Source: Chloroflexi bacterium HGW-Chloroflexi-9 (GTDB lineage: Bacteria; Chloroflexota; Dehalococcoidia; UBA2979). Taken from it: a stretch of DNA of 35,620 bases. Location: contig PHBR01000007.1 in assembly GCA_002840675.1 (NCBI GenBank), forward strand, positions 1-35,620. Reading direction: 5' to 3'. Under the pieces are notes generated by a model, which worked only from the letters and a program-made list of their open reading frames with translations, had not been told where the DNA came from and made no database searches. This document shows, piece after piece, positions 1 through 7,905 of this stretch (its first letter is position 1; the number at the start of each line of letters is the position of its first letter). A program made the position numbers and the translations under genes.

Positions 1-711
1 GGTCGCGGCTCCGAGCGGCCCGGCGAGGCCGCCGGCCTCGCGGACGATGAGGCCGCCCGCGGCCACGTCCCACGCCTGCACGCCGCGCTCGAAGTACGCG
101 TCCAGGCGGCCGCAGGCAACCCAGCAGAGGTCAAGGGCGGCGGAGCCGCCTCTACGGATGTCGCGGACGCGGGGCAGCACACGGGCAACGACGGCCCCCT
201 GGCGCTCGCGCACGGCGGTTTCGTAGCCGAATCCGGTGCCGACGAGGGCCTGCCGGGGGTCGGTGACCGCGCTCGGGGCGATCGGGACGCCGTTCCTCGT
301 GGCGCCGTGGCCGAGGGCCGCCGCGAAGGTTTCGCCACGCGAGGGGTCGAAGACACAGCCGGCGACGCTGATCCTATCCACCTCGGCGGCGACGGATACC
401 GCGAAGGCGGGAATCCGATAGAGGTAGTTCACGGTGCCATCCAGCGGGTCGACGACCCAGCGGACGCCGCTGGTGCCGGCGCGGCTGGTGCCTTCTTCGC
501 CCAGGATGCCGTCTTCCGGCCGCTCGCCGAGGAGCCGTGCGAGCAGGAGCGCCTCCGAGGCGCGGTCGACCTCGGTCACCACGTCCGTGTCGCTGGACTT
601 CGTCGTGACGCTGCGTTCGCCGGGGAGGTGCTCCAGCAGGAACGCGCCCGCCTCGTGCGCCGCCCGCACCGCGAGGTCACGCAGCGCGAGCGGGTCGGGC
701 GCGGCGGGCAC
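1..711 (-). CDS. Inositol monophosphatase family phosphatase (C-terminus cut by window edge)
   Basis: Mg-dependent sugar or inositol phosphate phosphatase fold. The minus frame is open for 237 codons to position 1 and carries all the family landmarks in order: the KSSDTDVVTEVD stretch, GEEG (metal-binding acidic site), WVVDPLDGTVNY (the DPLDGT metal motif) and, near the truncated end, AWDVAAGGLIVREAGG (the WD motif). The start is taken as a GTG five bases after the valS stop, because the family normally begins about 10-15 residues before the first helix. It lies immediately downstream of valS on the same strand, so read-through or an operon is likely. The substrate cannot be told from sequence: myo-inositol phosphate, histidinol phosphate or PAP/FBP activities all share this fold. 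The missing part should be only a few tens of residues. Confidence 0.9.
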   Translation of the reverse strand, partial: MPAAPDPLALRDLAVRAAHEAGAFLLEHLPGERSVTTKSSDTDVVTEVDRASEALLLARLLGERPEDGILGEEGTSRAGTSGVRWVVDPLDGTVNYLYRIPAFAVSVAAEVDRISVAGCVFDPSRGETFAAALGHGATRNGVPIAPSAVTDPRQALVGTGFGYETAVRERQGAVVARVLPRVRDIRRGGSAALDLCWVACGRLDAYFERGVQAWDVAAGGLIVREAGGLAGPLGAAT

Positions 712-716
712 CGCGG

Positions 717-3398
717 CTACCCGATCTCGGTGAGGGAGGCGCGCAGGCCCTCCAGCCGGGTGCGGGCGGTAGCGAGGCGTTCCTCCTCCTTGCCGACGAC
801 ATCGGCGGGCGCCTTCGAGCGGAACGCCTCGTTCGAGAGCTTCGCCTCCTGGCGACCGACCTCCGCCTCCACCTCCGCGATCTGCTTCTCGATGCGCGCG
901 CGCTCGGCGGCGGGGTCGAACAGCCCGGCCATCGGCAGCACGACCAAGCCGGTCGCGAGCACGGAGGTCACGACGCCCTCGGAGGGCGCGGCGTCCGCCG
1001 TGGCGACGATGTGGAGCGGGCGCGCGCGACAGAGGTTTTCGATCGCCTCCTGCAGCGTGGTGGCGGCCGCCGTGACGTCCGCCGCGACGATGTACGCCTC
1101 CACCCAGCGGCCGGCGTCGACGCGCTTCTCCGCGCGGATGTTGCGAATGCCGCGGATGAAGTCCTGAACCGCGCCGAACTGGCGCTCGGCGTCCTCGTCG
1201 CGTCGCTCCGTGGCGGCGAGCGGGTAGCGCGCGACGATCAGCGCCGACGCCCCGCCCGGGTCCGGGCTGATGGTCACGAGGCGCTGCCATATCTCCTCGG
1301 TGACGTACGGCATGATCGGGTGCAACAGGCGCAGCACCTGGTCCAGGACGTGCACGAGCACGGCCACCGGCGTGCGGTCGCCGGCGCGCACGCGCACCTT
1401 CGCCACCTCGATGTACCAGTCCGCGAACTCGTCCCAGAAGAAGTCGCGCACCTGGCGCAACGCCTCCGAGAGTTCGAAGCGCTCCATCAGGCGCGTGGAG
1501 TCATCCACCACCGTCGCGAGGCGGCTCAGGACCCAGCGGTCCTCCAGCGCGCCGGTCGCGGGCGCGGGCAGCGTCAGGTCGTCGGAGGACTCCACCATCT
1601 GGAGGACGAAGCGGGAGGCGTTCCAGAGCTTGTTGGAGAAGTTGCGGCCGGACTCCAGGCGGTCGTCCGTGATGCGCTGGTCGTTGCCGGGGCTGGTGCC
1701 GGAGACGAGCGCGTAGCGCAGGCCGTCTGTGCCCACCTTCGCGATCACCTCGAGCGGGTCGACGACGTTGCCGCGCGACTTAGACATCTTCGCGCCGTCC
1801 GGCGCGCGCACGAGGCCGTGGAGGTAGACCGTCTCGAACGGCACGACACCGCCCATGTTGTAGAGGGAGAGCATCACCATGCGCGCGACCCAGAAGAAGA
1901 TGATGTCGTAGCCGGTCTCCATCACCTGCGTGGGGTAGAAGCGCTTCAGGTCATCCGTCTGGTCAGGCCAGCCGAGCGTGGAGTGCGGCCAGAGGCCGGA
2001 GGAGAACCAGGTGTCCAGCGTGTCCTCGTCCTGGCGGATGGCCTCGGAGTTACAGGACTCGCAGCGCGTGGGCGTCTCGATCGCGACGGTCTGGTGCTGG
2101 CAGGCATCGCAGTACCAGACGGGGATGCGGTGGCCCCACCAGATCTGGCGGCTGATGCACCAGTCGCGGATGTTCTCCATCCACTGCAGATAGGTCCGCT
2201 CGAAGCGTTCCGGGACGAACTTGATGCGGCCGTCCGTGACCGCCTCGATCGCCGGCTTCGCCAGCGTCCTCGCATCCACCCACCACTGCATGGAGATCAG
2301 CGGCTCCACGATGGTGCGGCTGCGCTGGCAGTGGCCGATCGCGTGCGTGTACGGCTCCACCTTCTCCAGGCGTCCTGCCGCCTCGAGGTCCGCGACGAGC
2401 GCCTTGCGCGCGGCGAAGCGCTCCACGCCGCGGTACTGGCCGGCGTGCTCGTTCAGCGTGCCGTCCGGGTTCATGATCGAGATGATCTCCAGGCCGTGTC
2501 GCTCGCCGATCTCAAAGTCGACCGGGTCGTGGCCGGGCGTCACCTTCAGCGCGCCGGAGCCCGACTCGATGCTCACGGCGGCGTCGCCGATGATCGGGAT
2601 CAGCCGGCCGTTCGTCGGCACGATCGCGCGCTTGCCGATCAGGCCGGCGTAGCGCGGGTCCTCCGGGTGCACGGCGAGCGCCGTGTCCGCGGGGATCGTC
2701 TCCGGCCGCGTGGTGGCGATGACGATGTCACGCCCGATCGGCGTGCCGTCCACCTCCGCGATCGCGTAGCGCACGTGCCAGAACGAGCCCGGCTCGTCCT
2801 CGTACTCCACTTCGATGTCGGAGATCGCGGAGCCGCAGTCGACACACCAGTTGATGAGGCGCTCGGCGCGGTAGATCAGGCCGTCGTTGTAGAGGTTCTT
2901 GAACGTCGTGCGGACGGACTTCTCGCGCTGCTCATCCATCGTGAACGCCTCGCGGCTCCAGTCCGCGGAGGCGCCCAGGCGGCGGTGCTGCGTGGAGATG
3001 CGGTCGCGGCTGCGGCGCACGAACTCCCAGGTGCGGTTGAGGAACTCGTCCCGCCCGATGTCGTGGCGGCTGATGCCCTCGCGCGCCAGGTCGCGCTCGA
3101 TGATCGCGTTCACGGCGATGGCGGCGTGGTCCACGCCGGGCAGCCAGAGCGTGTCGTCACCGAGCATGCGGTGCCAGCGCACCAGCGCGTCCTCGACGGT
3201 ATTCGTGAGGGCGTGCCCCATGTGCAACTCACCGGTGAGGTTGGGCGGCGGCATGATCACCGTGAAGGAGCGCGCGCCCGGGTGGTTCGGCTTGAAGTAG
3301 CCGCTCCGCTCCCACCACTCGTACAGCGGCTGCTCCACCGCCTGCGCGTCATAGGCGGTCGCCATGTCCTTTGGGTCGAGGTTGGGGGTGGTGGTCAT
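717..3398 (-). CDS. valS: Valyl-tRNA synthetase (ValRS)
   Basis: Charges tRNA-Val with valine in the cytoplasm. The 893-residue product has the class I signature HMGH at residues 59-62 and KMSKS at about 537-541. It also has the editing (CP1) domain between them, paired cysteines (CDAC, CESC) typical of a zinc knuckle, an anticodon-binding helical domain, and a C-terminal coiled-coil arm (AERARIEKQIAEVEAEV). The start is the ATG at 3398, giving MTTTPNLDPK, because GAGGAA lies about 8 bases upstream. A longer reading from 3440 would begin inside the loop of a hairpin and lacks a ribosome site. An inositol monophosphatase gene follows after 5 bases. A terminator-like hairpin sits in its leader (see separate entry), suggesting expression may be attenuated. 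Confidence 0.98.
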   Translation of the reverse strand: MTTTPNLDPKDMATAYDAQAVEQPLYEWWERSGYFKPNHPGARSFTVIMPPPNLTGELHMGHALTNTVEDALVRWHRMLGDDTLWLPGVDHAAIAVNAIIERDLAREGISRHDIGRDEFLNRTWEFVRRSRDRISTQHRRLGASADWSREAFTMDEQREKSVRTTFKNLYNDGLIYRAERLINWCVDCGSAISDIEVEYEDEPGSFWHVRYAIAEVDGTPIGRDIVIATTRPETIPADTALAVHPEDPRYAGLIGKRAIVPTNGRLIPIIGDAAVSIESGSGALKVTPGHDPVDFEIGERHGLEIISIMNPDGTLNEHAGQYRGVERFAARKALVADLEAAGRLEKVEPYTHAIGHCQRSRTIVEPLISMQWWVDARTLAKPAIEAVTDGRIKFVPERFERTYLQWMENIRDWCISRQIWWGHRIPVWYCDACQHQTVAIETPTRCESCNSEAIRQDEDTLDTWFSSGLWPHSTLGWPDQTDDLKRFYPTQVMETGYDIIFFWVARMVMLSLYNMGGVVPFETVYLHGLVRAPDGAKMSKSRGNVVDPLEVIAKVGTDGLRYALVSGTSPGNDQRITDDRLESGRNFSNKLWNASRFVLQMVESSDDLTLPAPATGALEDRWVLSRLATVVDDSTRLMERFELSEALRQVRDFFWDEFADWYIEVAKVRVRAGDRTPVAVLVHVLDQVLRLLHPIMPYVTEEIWQRLVTISPDPGGASALIVARYPLAATERRDEDAERQFGAVQDFIRGIRNIRAEKRVDAGRWVEAYIVAADVTAAATTLQEAIENLCRARPLHIVATADAAPSEGVVTSVLATGLVVLPMAGLFDPAAERARIEKQIAEVEAEVGRQEAKLSNEAFRSKAPADVVGKEEERLATARTRLEGLRASLTEIG

Positions 3399-3420
3399 TC
3401 GGGTTCCTCGGTGTGCTGGG

Positions 3421-3450
3421 GCAAACAAAACGCCCCGCATCGGCGGGGCG
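3421..3450 (-). terminator. Terminator-like hairpin in the valS leader (candidate attenuator)
   Basis: Read on the minus strand, an 8-bp perfect GC stem (CGCCCCGC arm, loop CGAT) is followed by TTTTGTTTG. It ends about 22 bases before the valS start codon. No minus-strand gene lies immediately upstream for it to terminate, since the neighbour is a plus-strand VOC gene, so it most likely acts on the valS transcript itself. Aminoacyl-tRNA synthetase genes are often controlled by T-box leaders that end in exactly such a terminator. However, I could not find a convincing T-box core: the nearest string, GTAGTACCG, lacks the expected TGG. Confidence 0.55.
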
Positions 3451-3473
3451 GACGGCGGCGGGCGGAGCGCTCC

Positions 3474-3656
3474 GTGGCGCTACGCGCGTCGCCGCGACGG
3501 TACTACTACGACTACGGATACACGGTGCGTCACGCCTCCGATGGTACGGAGCGCCCGAGGGCCGGACAAGCGACCGGCCGCAAATACATGCCGAACGGGC
3601 TGGAGCCGGGCTTCCAGGCGCTGGACGCGCTGCTGGCGGCCGAGGCGCGGCGGTAG
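3474..3656 (+). CDS. Candidate small protein, Tyr-rich N-terminus, unknown function
   Basis: A 60-codon frame beginning with GTG, with a GGCGGAG-like ribosome site about 8 bases upstream. It encodes an N-terminus with a YYYDYGYTVRH cluster and ends in a helical GFQALDALLAAEARR. I recognise no family. Over the last 51 codons my count of G+C by codon position is about 71/53/86%, the profile expected of real coding sequence in this genome and hard to explain by chance. It is divergent from valS and points toward the VOC gene about 120 bases on. The start is uncertain: the Tyr cluster itself is well supported, the first nine residues less so. The alternative is that this region is an antisense valS leader whose translation is accidental. 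Confidence 0.45.
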   Translation: MALRASPRRYYYDYGYTVRHASDGTERPRAGQATGRKYMPNGLEPGFQALDALLAAEARR

Positions 3657-3778
3657 CGGTCGCGCCGGGCTCCCTGCCGATTCGCGCCGGATTCGTGGCG
3701 GGCCGCGCGTGGCGCTACCATGCCGCGACGCCGCGCGCGGACGGGGCGGCGACCGGGACGGCATCGAGAGGCGTGACC

Positions 3779-4333
3779 ATGCTGCAGGCGCAGGGGCTGA
3801 ACTATCCCGCGATCATCGTGCGGGACATGGAGGACTCGATCCGCTTCTACCAGCGGCTCGGCCTGCAGCCGTTGTACGTGGAGCCGAACCGCGACGACCC
3901 GGACTCCATCGTGGCGCTGTTGAGCGCGGGCGGCGGCGATTCCTTCGTGATGCTGGTGGGGCCGCAGAAGCCGAACAGCGTGCGCATCGCGGATGCCCAG
4001 CCGGGCGTCGGCTCCATGCAGTACCTCTCCTTCCACGTGACGCTGGACGCGATGAACAGCATGTGGGACGAGATGTCCCGCTCCGGCGTGCAAGGATCCG
4101 AGCAGATCAAGCGCGGCTACGAACGCCTCGTGTTCCTCGAGGACCCGAACGGTGTGCTGATCACGCTGGTTGCCTGGGGCGTCGAACCGCCCGAGGGGAT
4201 GCCGAAGGGGCTGATCCTGCAGGTCGCGGCGATGCTGCGCGAGCGCGCGGGCGCAATGTTCATCGAGGATGAGCACGTGACGAGCGCGATCAAGGAGATC
4301 GAGACCGCCTCCCGCGGCGCCCAGGCGACTTAG
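3779..4333 (+). CDS. VOC (glyoxalase/bleomycin resistance) fold protein
   Basis: A 184-residue protein of the vicinal oxygen chelate superfamily. The opening LNYPAIIVRDMEDSIRFYQRLGL is the classic first beta-alpha unit, and the later YERLVFLEDPNGVLITLVAW is the characteristic closing strand pair with DPNG. At the first metal-ligand position, usually His, the strand reads YPAIIV, so the usual metal centre may be altered and the protein may be a non-catalytic binder. A C-terminal extension of about 40 residues is predicted helical. The ATG at 3779 has GAGAGG about 7 bases upstream; an in-frame GTG two codons earlier is too close to that site. TACCAT at 3716-3721 could be a -10 element. No operon partner or substrate clue is visible. 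Confidence 0.8.
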   Translation: MLQAQGLNYPAIIVRDMEDSIRFYQRLGLQPLYVEPNRDDPDSIVALLSAGGGDSFVMLVGPQKPNSVRIADAQPGVGSMQYLSFHVTLDAMNSMWDEMSRSGVQGSEQIKRGYERLVFLEDPNGVLITLVAWGVEPPEGMPKGLILQVAAMLRERAGAMFIEDEHVTSAIKEIETASRGAQAT

Positions 4334-4338
4334 CGACC

Positions 4339-4354
4339 GCGCGAGCCCTCGCGC
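4339..4354. terminator. Hairpin between convergent genes (possible bidirectional terminator)
   Basis: A GCGCGA/TCGCGC stem with a 4-base loop occupies almost the whole 22-base gap between the ends of the VOC gene (plus) and the DUF2807 gene (minus). It has no T-run on either side, so intrinsic termination is plausible but unproven. Confidence 0.35.
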
Positions 4355-4355
4355 G

Positions 4356-5075
4356 CTACTCCTCGTCGACGGACGAAGCGCCGGTGGTGTCCACCCGCAC
4401 GCGCGCCGCATCCGACGACACGACCACCTTCGAGGCGCCACTCGCTTCACCGCTCACCTCGTCCGCTCGCGTCAGGCGCGCGCGGCTCGCACCGGACACG
4501 TCGACCAGCGCGCTCGCGATGTCGGCGTCGAGGTCGACGTGGGACGCACCGCTGACGTCCAGGTCCGCCTCGCCCACCTCGCCGGCATCCACGGTGACGT
4601 TGGACGCGCCGCTGACCGTCGCGGCGAGCGATCCCGCCTCCAGCGTCGCGATCTCGATGCGGCTCGCGCCGCTTGCCCTCAGTTCCACATCTTCCGCCGC
4701 GACCGTGCCGGTCACGGTGACCTCGGACGCGCCACTGGTGGCGATGCGGTGGAGGGACTCCACTCGGACGCGTACCTTCGCCCCGCTCGACGGGCGCATG
4801 TTCCGGTCGGCGTCGATGAACAACACCCCGTCGATGACCGATACCTCGATGCCCTCGATCAGGTTGTCGTCGTAGACGACCTCGACGGCCGGCGATTCGC
4901 CTGCTGCGACCGTCACTTCCACCTCGATCGCCCGTGAGACGTCGACGCCGGTGAACGGCGCGACCTCGCGCGTCTCGGTCACGAGGTCGCCCGAGCCACG
5001 CTCACCGACGATGCCGGAGCAGCCGGCGATCAGGAACGAGACGGCCAGGGCAAGAACGGCAAGGGTGCGGTGCAT
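4356..5075 (-). CDS. DUF2807 (GIN-domain) putative lipoprotein
   Basis: A 239-residue exported protein. The N-terminus MHRTLAVLALAVSFLIAGCSG is a lipoprotein signal with a lipobox-like IAGC, so it is probably anchored on the outer face of the membrane. The rest is a beta-solenoid-like repeat with SGAS recurring at least six times (ATSGAS, RASGAS, VSGAS), characteristic of DUF2807, also called the putative auto-transporter adhesin head GIN domain. The start at 5075 is preferred over an ATG 10 codons upstream because GGAGG lies about 7 bases before it and because it places the signal peptide at the true N-terminus. Function is unknown; cell-surface binding is a guess. It ends convergently with the VOC gene. 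Confidence 0.85.
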   Translation of the reverse strand: MHRTLAVLALAVSFLIAGCSGIVGERGSGDLVTETREVAPFTGVDVSRAIEVEVTVAAGESPAVEVVYDDNLIEGIEVSVIDGVLFIDADRNMRPSSGAKVRVRVESLHRIATSGASEVTVTGTVAAEDVELRASGASRIEIATLEAGSLAATVSGASNVTVDAGEVGEADLDVSGASHVDLDADIASALVDVSGASRARLTRADEVSGEASGASKVVVSSDAARVRVDTTGASSVDEE

Positions 5076-5124
5076 TGGAGCCTCCGGGGCGAGCGAGTCT
5101 GTCATGTTCGGGCGTGTTGCCCTG

Positions 5125-5424
5125 CTAGCGGTCGCTGTGTCCGAGGCTGCGGCCGGGCGCGATCCGATCGCGGAGCGCCTGCTTCAGCACCTTCGGGTCC
5201 ACGAACTCCTCGGCGTCCTTGCGGTTGTAGACGGCCTCGCCATCGACGCGCACCTCCAGGATGCCGCCCTTGCCGGGGATCAGCGCGAGTTCACGGATCT
5301 CGTAGGCGAAGGTGGTGAGGAGTTCCTGCGCGAGCCAGGTGGCGCGCGGGAGGAAGCCGCACTGGGCGCAGTATTCGATCTCCACGCGCGCGGTGGCGTC
5401 CGGGTTGATCGGGTTCACGGCCAT
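5125..5424 (-). CDS. SelT/SelW/SelH (Rdx) family thioredoxin-like protein
   Basis: A 99-residue protein beginning MAVNPINPDATARVEIEYC, with a CAQC redox motif at residues 19-22 in the position where eukaryotic SelW has CxxU. The body (WLAQELLTTFAYEIRELALI, then GGILEVRVDGEAVYNRKD) fits the Rdx family fold, which is thioredoxin-like with the motif after the first strand. It uses two cysteines and no selenocysteine. The ATG has GGAGG about 8 bases upstream. It lies between a DUF2807 lipoprotein and an acyl-CoA dehydrogenase on the same strand, 59 bases after the latter ends. The electron partner is unknown; a thiol-disulfide role in the cytoplasm is inferred from the family. Confidence 0.87.
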   Translation of the reverse strand: MAVNPINPDATARVEIEYCAQCGFLPRATWLAQELLTTFAYEIRELALIPGKGGILEVRVDGEAVYNRKDAEEFVDPKVLKQALRDRIAPGRSLGHSDR

Positions 5425-5483
5425 CGATCACCTCCAACACACCGTTGCGGCAGGCGCCCGGCGCGGAGCGTCGACCCGCGGCT

Positions 5484-6659
5484 CTAGCCGCGCGGCAAGC
5501 CCAGTCCGCGCTGCGCGATGATGTTGCGCTGCACCTCGGACGTGCCGGCGGCAATCGTCGCGGACACGGCTTCGAGGTAGGCCTGCGAGAACGCGCCGCC
5601 GAGGCGGGCGTAGGGCGAGCCGGGCGCGAGTTGCGAGGCGGCGCCGAGCAGGTGCATGCCGGTGGTGGCGACGCGCTGCGTCAGTTCGGAGCCGTACAGC
5701 TTCGAGACGCTCGCCTCGTGGTTCGGGATCAGGCCCTGCTCCTGCAACTGCGGGACGCGGTAGGCCACGTTGTAGCCGACCTGCAGTTCGATCCAGCGGT
5801 CGGCGAGTTCGTAGCGGGCCGCCGGGTTGTTCTTGATGAGCGACGCTTCGTCCTTCGCCGCCTCCACGAGGCGCTCGATGTTGCGCCTCGCGTTGGAGTA
5901 GGCGGAGACGCCGGAGCGCTCGAAGTCGAGCGTGGTCATGACCTGATACCAGCCGCGGTTCTCGCGCCCGACCAGGTTCTCCGTGGACACGCGGACGTTC
6001 TCGAAGAACACCTCGTTGAGGGTCTTGCCGCCGTCCATGCTCTCCATCGGCCGGACAGTCACGCCCGGCGCGTCCATGGGGACGATGAGGTTGGAGATGC
6101 CGCGGTGCTTGGCGGCGTGCGGGTCGGTGCGCGCGGCGAGCCAGCCCATGGAGGCTTCCTGCGCGCCGGCCGCAAAGATCTTCGTGCCGTTGATCACGTA
6201 CTCGTCGCCGTCGCGCACCGCGCGGGTCTGGAGGCTGGCGAGGTCCGAGCCGGAGCCGGGCTCCGTGTAGAGGGCGGACCAGGTGTCGTCGCCGTTGGCG
6301 ATGCGGGGGAGGTAGAGCTTGCGCTGCTCCTCGTTCCCGAACTGCATGATCGCGGGGCCCACCCAGGAGACGCCGGTGCCGCCACCGCCGGGCATGCGGT
6401 TGTAGGCGGTCTCGTCCGTGAAGATGGCCTGCTGGATGTGCGGCGAGGCAAGCCCGCCGTATTCCTCCGGCCAGGCCATCGCCAGCCACTTCTTGTCGGC
6501 CAGCGCCCTGTTCATAAACCGCGCGAGTTCCGCGCGCTCCTCCGGTCGGATCTCGCCCACGAACTCCCGGTCGGCCCAGTCCGGCGGCAACTGGCCGGCC
6601 AGGAAGGCGCGCAGTTCCTCGCGGAAGCGCTCTTCCTCCGGGGTGAACGAGAAGTCCAT
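5484..6659 (-). CDS. Acyl-CoA dehydrogenase (FAD-dependent)
   Basis: A 391-residue flavoenzyme that introduces a trans-2 double bond in acyl-CoA thioesters. It contains the N-terminal helical domain (WPEEYGG), the FAD-contacting YTEPGSGSDL at about 131-140, the beta domain (VINGTKIFAAGA) and the C-terminal GTSEVQRNIIAQRGLGLPRG. At the MCAD-type catalytic Glu position the sequence is A371 (AAGT instead of YEGT). The likely base is therefore E247 in LDFERSG, the helix-G position used by isovaleryl-CoA dehydrogenase and by FadE heterodimer subunits. The substrate is unknown; branched-chain or sterol/terpenoid CoAs are possible. AGGAGGG lies about 8 bases before the ATG. Confidence 0.93.
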   Translation of the reverse strand: MDFSFTPEEERFREELRAFLAGQLPPDWADREFVGEIRPEERAELARFMNRALADKKWLAMAWPEEYGGLASPHIQQAIFTDETAYNRMPGGGGTGVSWVGPAIMQFGNEEQRKLYLPRIANGDDTWSALYTEPGSGSDLASLQTRAVRDGDEYVINGTKIFAAGAQEASMGWLAARTDPHAAKHRGISNLIVPMDAPGVTVRPMESMDGGKTLNEVFFENVRVSTENLVGRENRGWYQVMTTLDFERSGVSAYSNARRNIERLVEAAKDEASLIKNNPAARYELADRWIELQVGYNVAYRVPQLQEQGLIPNHEASVSKLYGSELTQRVATTGMHLLGAASQLAPGSPYARLGGAFSQAYLEAVSATIAAGTSEVQRNIIAQRGLGLPRG

Positions 6660-6914
6660 GCCGAACCCTCCTGAGGGACCACCGGCCCGGGACGCGGCGA
6701 CGGAACGCGCGGGTCACGGGCCCCGGACGTGGCCGCCGAGGTACCTCGGTCGGCCCGTTCCGCACCGACATAACGGGCGGGATTTCAGTGTAGCAACGGG
6801 GAGGCCCGGTGTTGAGGGGCGGCCTGAGGCGGTCAGGCGAAGGCGGGTGTTACCATCGAAGCCTGGCCTCGCGCTGTCCGAGGACACCCCGCATGACCTA
6901 CCTCGCACGTGCTC

Positions 6915-6919
6915 GGAGG
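6915..6919 (+). promoter_or_regulatory. Ribosome binding site that decides the prs start
   Basis: GGAGG stands 6 bases before a GTG at 6926. That GTG yields MYREIAVFTGNSHP, the length at which this family normally begins. The in-frame ATG at 6893 adds 11 residues and has only a weaker GAGGA 9 bases away, so the GTG is preferred. Confidence 0.6.
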
Positions 6920-6925
6920 CCGCTT

Positions 6926-7870
6926 GTGTACCGTGAAATCGCCGTGTTCACGGGGAACTCACACCCCGCGCTGGCGAATGCCGTATGCAAGCACCTGGAG
7001 ATCCCCCTGGGGCAGGCGGAGGTTTTCCAGTTCTCCAACGAAGAGGTCTTTGTCCGCTACCTGGAGAACATCCGCGAGCGCGACGTCTTCCTGATCCAGC
7101 CCGTGGTGTCCCCGGTGAACACCCGGCTCATGGAACTGCTGGTCATGATCGACGCGGCCAAGCGCGCCTCCGCCGGTCGCATCACCGCGGTGGTCCCCTA
7201 CTACGCCTACGGCCGCTCCGATAAGAAGGATCAGCCCCGCGTGCCGGTGACGGCGCGCCTGGTGGCGAACTTCATCGAGGTCGCGGGTGCGGACCGGGTG
7301 CTGAGCCTGGACATGCACGCCGGCCAGATCCAGGGGTTCTTCAACATCCCGCTGGACGAGATGACGGCGTTCCCGCTGGTGGCGGACTACTTCAAGACCC
7401 TCAACCTCCCCTCGCCGGTGGTGGTCGCGCCGGACGTCGGCCGCGCCAAACTGGCGCGCGAGATCGCCGGGCGGATCGAGGGCGAGATCGCGATCGTGGA
7501 CAAGCGCCGGACGGGGAACAACGACTCCGCCGAGGCACTCACAATCATCGGTGACGTCACCGACAAGGACTGCCTGATCATGGACGACGAGATCCTGACG
7601 GGTGGCACGGTAGCGTCCGCCGTCACCCTGCTGCGCTCGCGCGGCGCTCGCTCCGTCCGCGTCGCCTGCGTGCACCCGGTGATGGCCGCGAAGGCGTTCA
7701 AGGTGCTCGACACCAAGGAGATCGACGAACTGATCTTCACGGACACGCTGCCGCTCGTGCACGGCGAGTACAAGAGCGTTCCCACCACCGTGCTGTCGGT
7801 CGCGTCCCTGATCGGTGACGCGATCCACCGCATCCACACGGGCGGTTCCGTCGGCTCTCTCTTCCACTAA
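6926..7870 (+). CDS. prs: Ribose-phosphate pyrophosphokinase (PRPP synthetase)
   Basis: Makes PRPP from ribose 5-phosphate and ATP for nucleotide, His and Trp synthesis. The 314-residue product has the class I landmarks in order: FTGNSHPALA near the start, RYLENIRERDVFLIQ, the ATP-site GRSDKKDQPRVPVTARLVA (ARQDRK region of other enzymes), the metal-binding DMHAGQIQGFF, the catalytic loop around IVDKRR, and the ribose-phosphate loop MDDEILTGGTV. The last differs slightly from the usual VDDIIDTGGT. It diverges from the acyl-CoA dehydrogenase gene, so the intervening 6660-6925 should carry promoters for both; TTACCAT at about 6851-6857 is a possible -10. secA follows after 50 bases. Confidence 0.95.
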   Translation: MYREIAVFTGNSHPALANAVCKHLEIPLGQAEVFQFSNEEVFVRYLENIRERDVFLIQPVVSPVNTRLMELLVMIDAAKRASAGRITAVVPYYAYGRSDKKDQPRVPVTARLVANFIEVAGADRVLSLDMHAGQIQGFFNIPLDEMTAFPLVADYFKTLNLPSPVVVAPDVGRAKLAREIAGRIEGEIAIVDKRRTGNNDSAEALTIIGDVTDKDCLIMDDEILTGGTVASAVTLLRSRGARSVRVACVHPVMAAKAFKVLDTKEIDELIFTDTLPLVHGEYKSVPTTVLSVASLIGDAIHRIHTGGSVGSLFH

Positions 7871-7883
7871 GAGGGACGGCGTC

Positions 7884-7905
7884 GCCGGTCGAAGATGCGA
7901 CCGGC
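7884..7905 (+). promoter_or_regulatory. Hairpin abutting the secA Shine-Dalgarno
   Basis: A perfect 8-bp stem (arm GCCGGTCG, loop AAGATG) ends exactly one base before AGGAGG at 7906-7911, the ribosome site of secA. It has no T-run, so it is more likely a translation-modulating or mRNA-stabilising structure than a terminator. It lies in the 50-base prs-secA gap. Confidence 0.45.

Noticed and set aside
3481-3540. T-box riboswitch core on the minus strand (GTAGTACCG followed by CGCGG)
   Set aside because: The invariant TGGN is TAGT, and the opposite strand has a coding profile there. The terminator part is kept as a separate candidate, but the T-box label is not supported by eye.
1011-3656. Very long plus-strand frame opposite valS
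   Set aside because: It is the antisense shadow of valS: Arg/His/Val-rich composition with no domain. Only its last 60 codons, beyond valS, show a coding signature and are listed separately.
6893-6925. Longer prs N-terminus from ATG 6893
   Set aside because: Adds 11 residues not typical of the family and has a weaker ribosome site than the GTG at 6926 (GGAGG, 6 bases).
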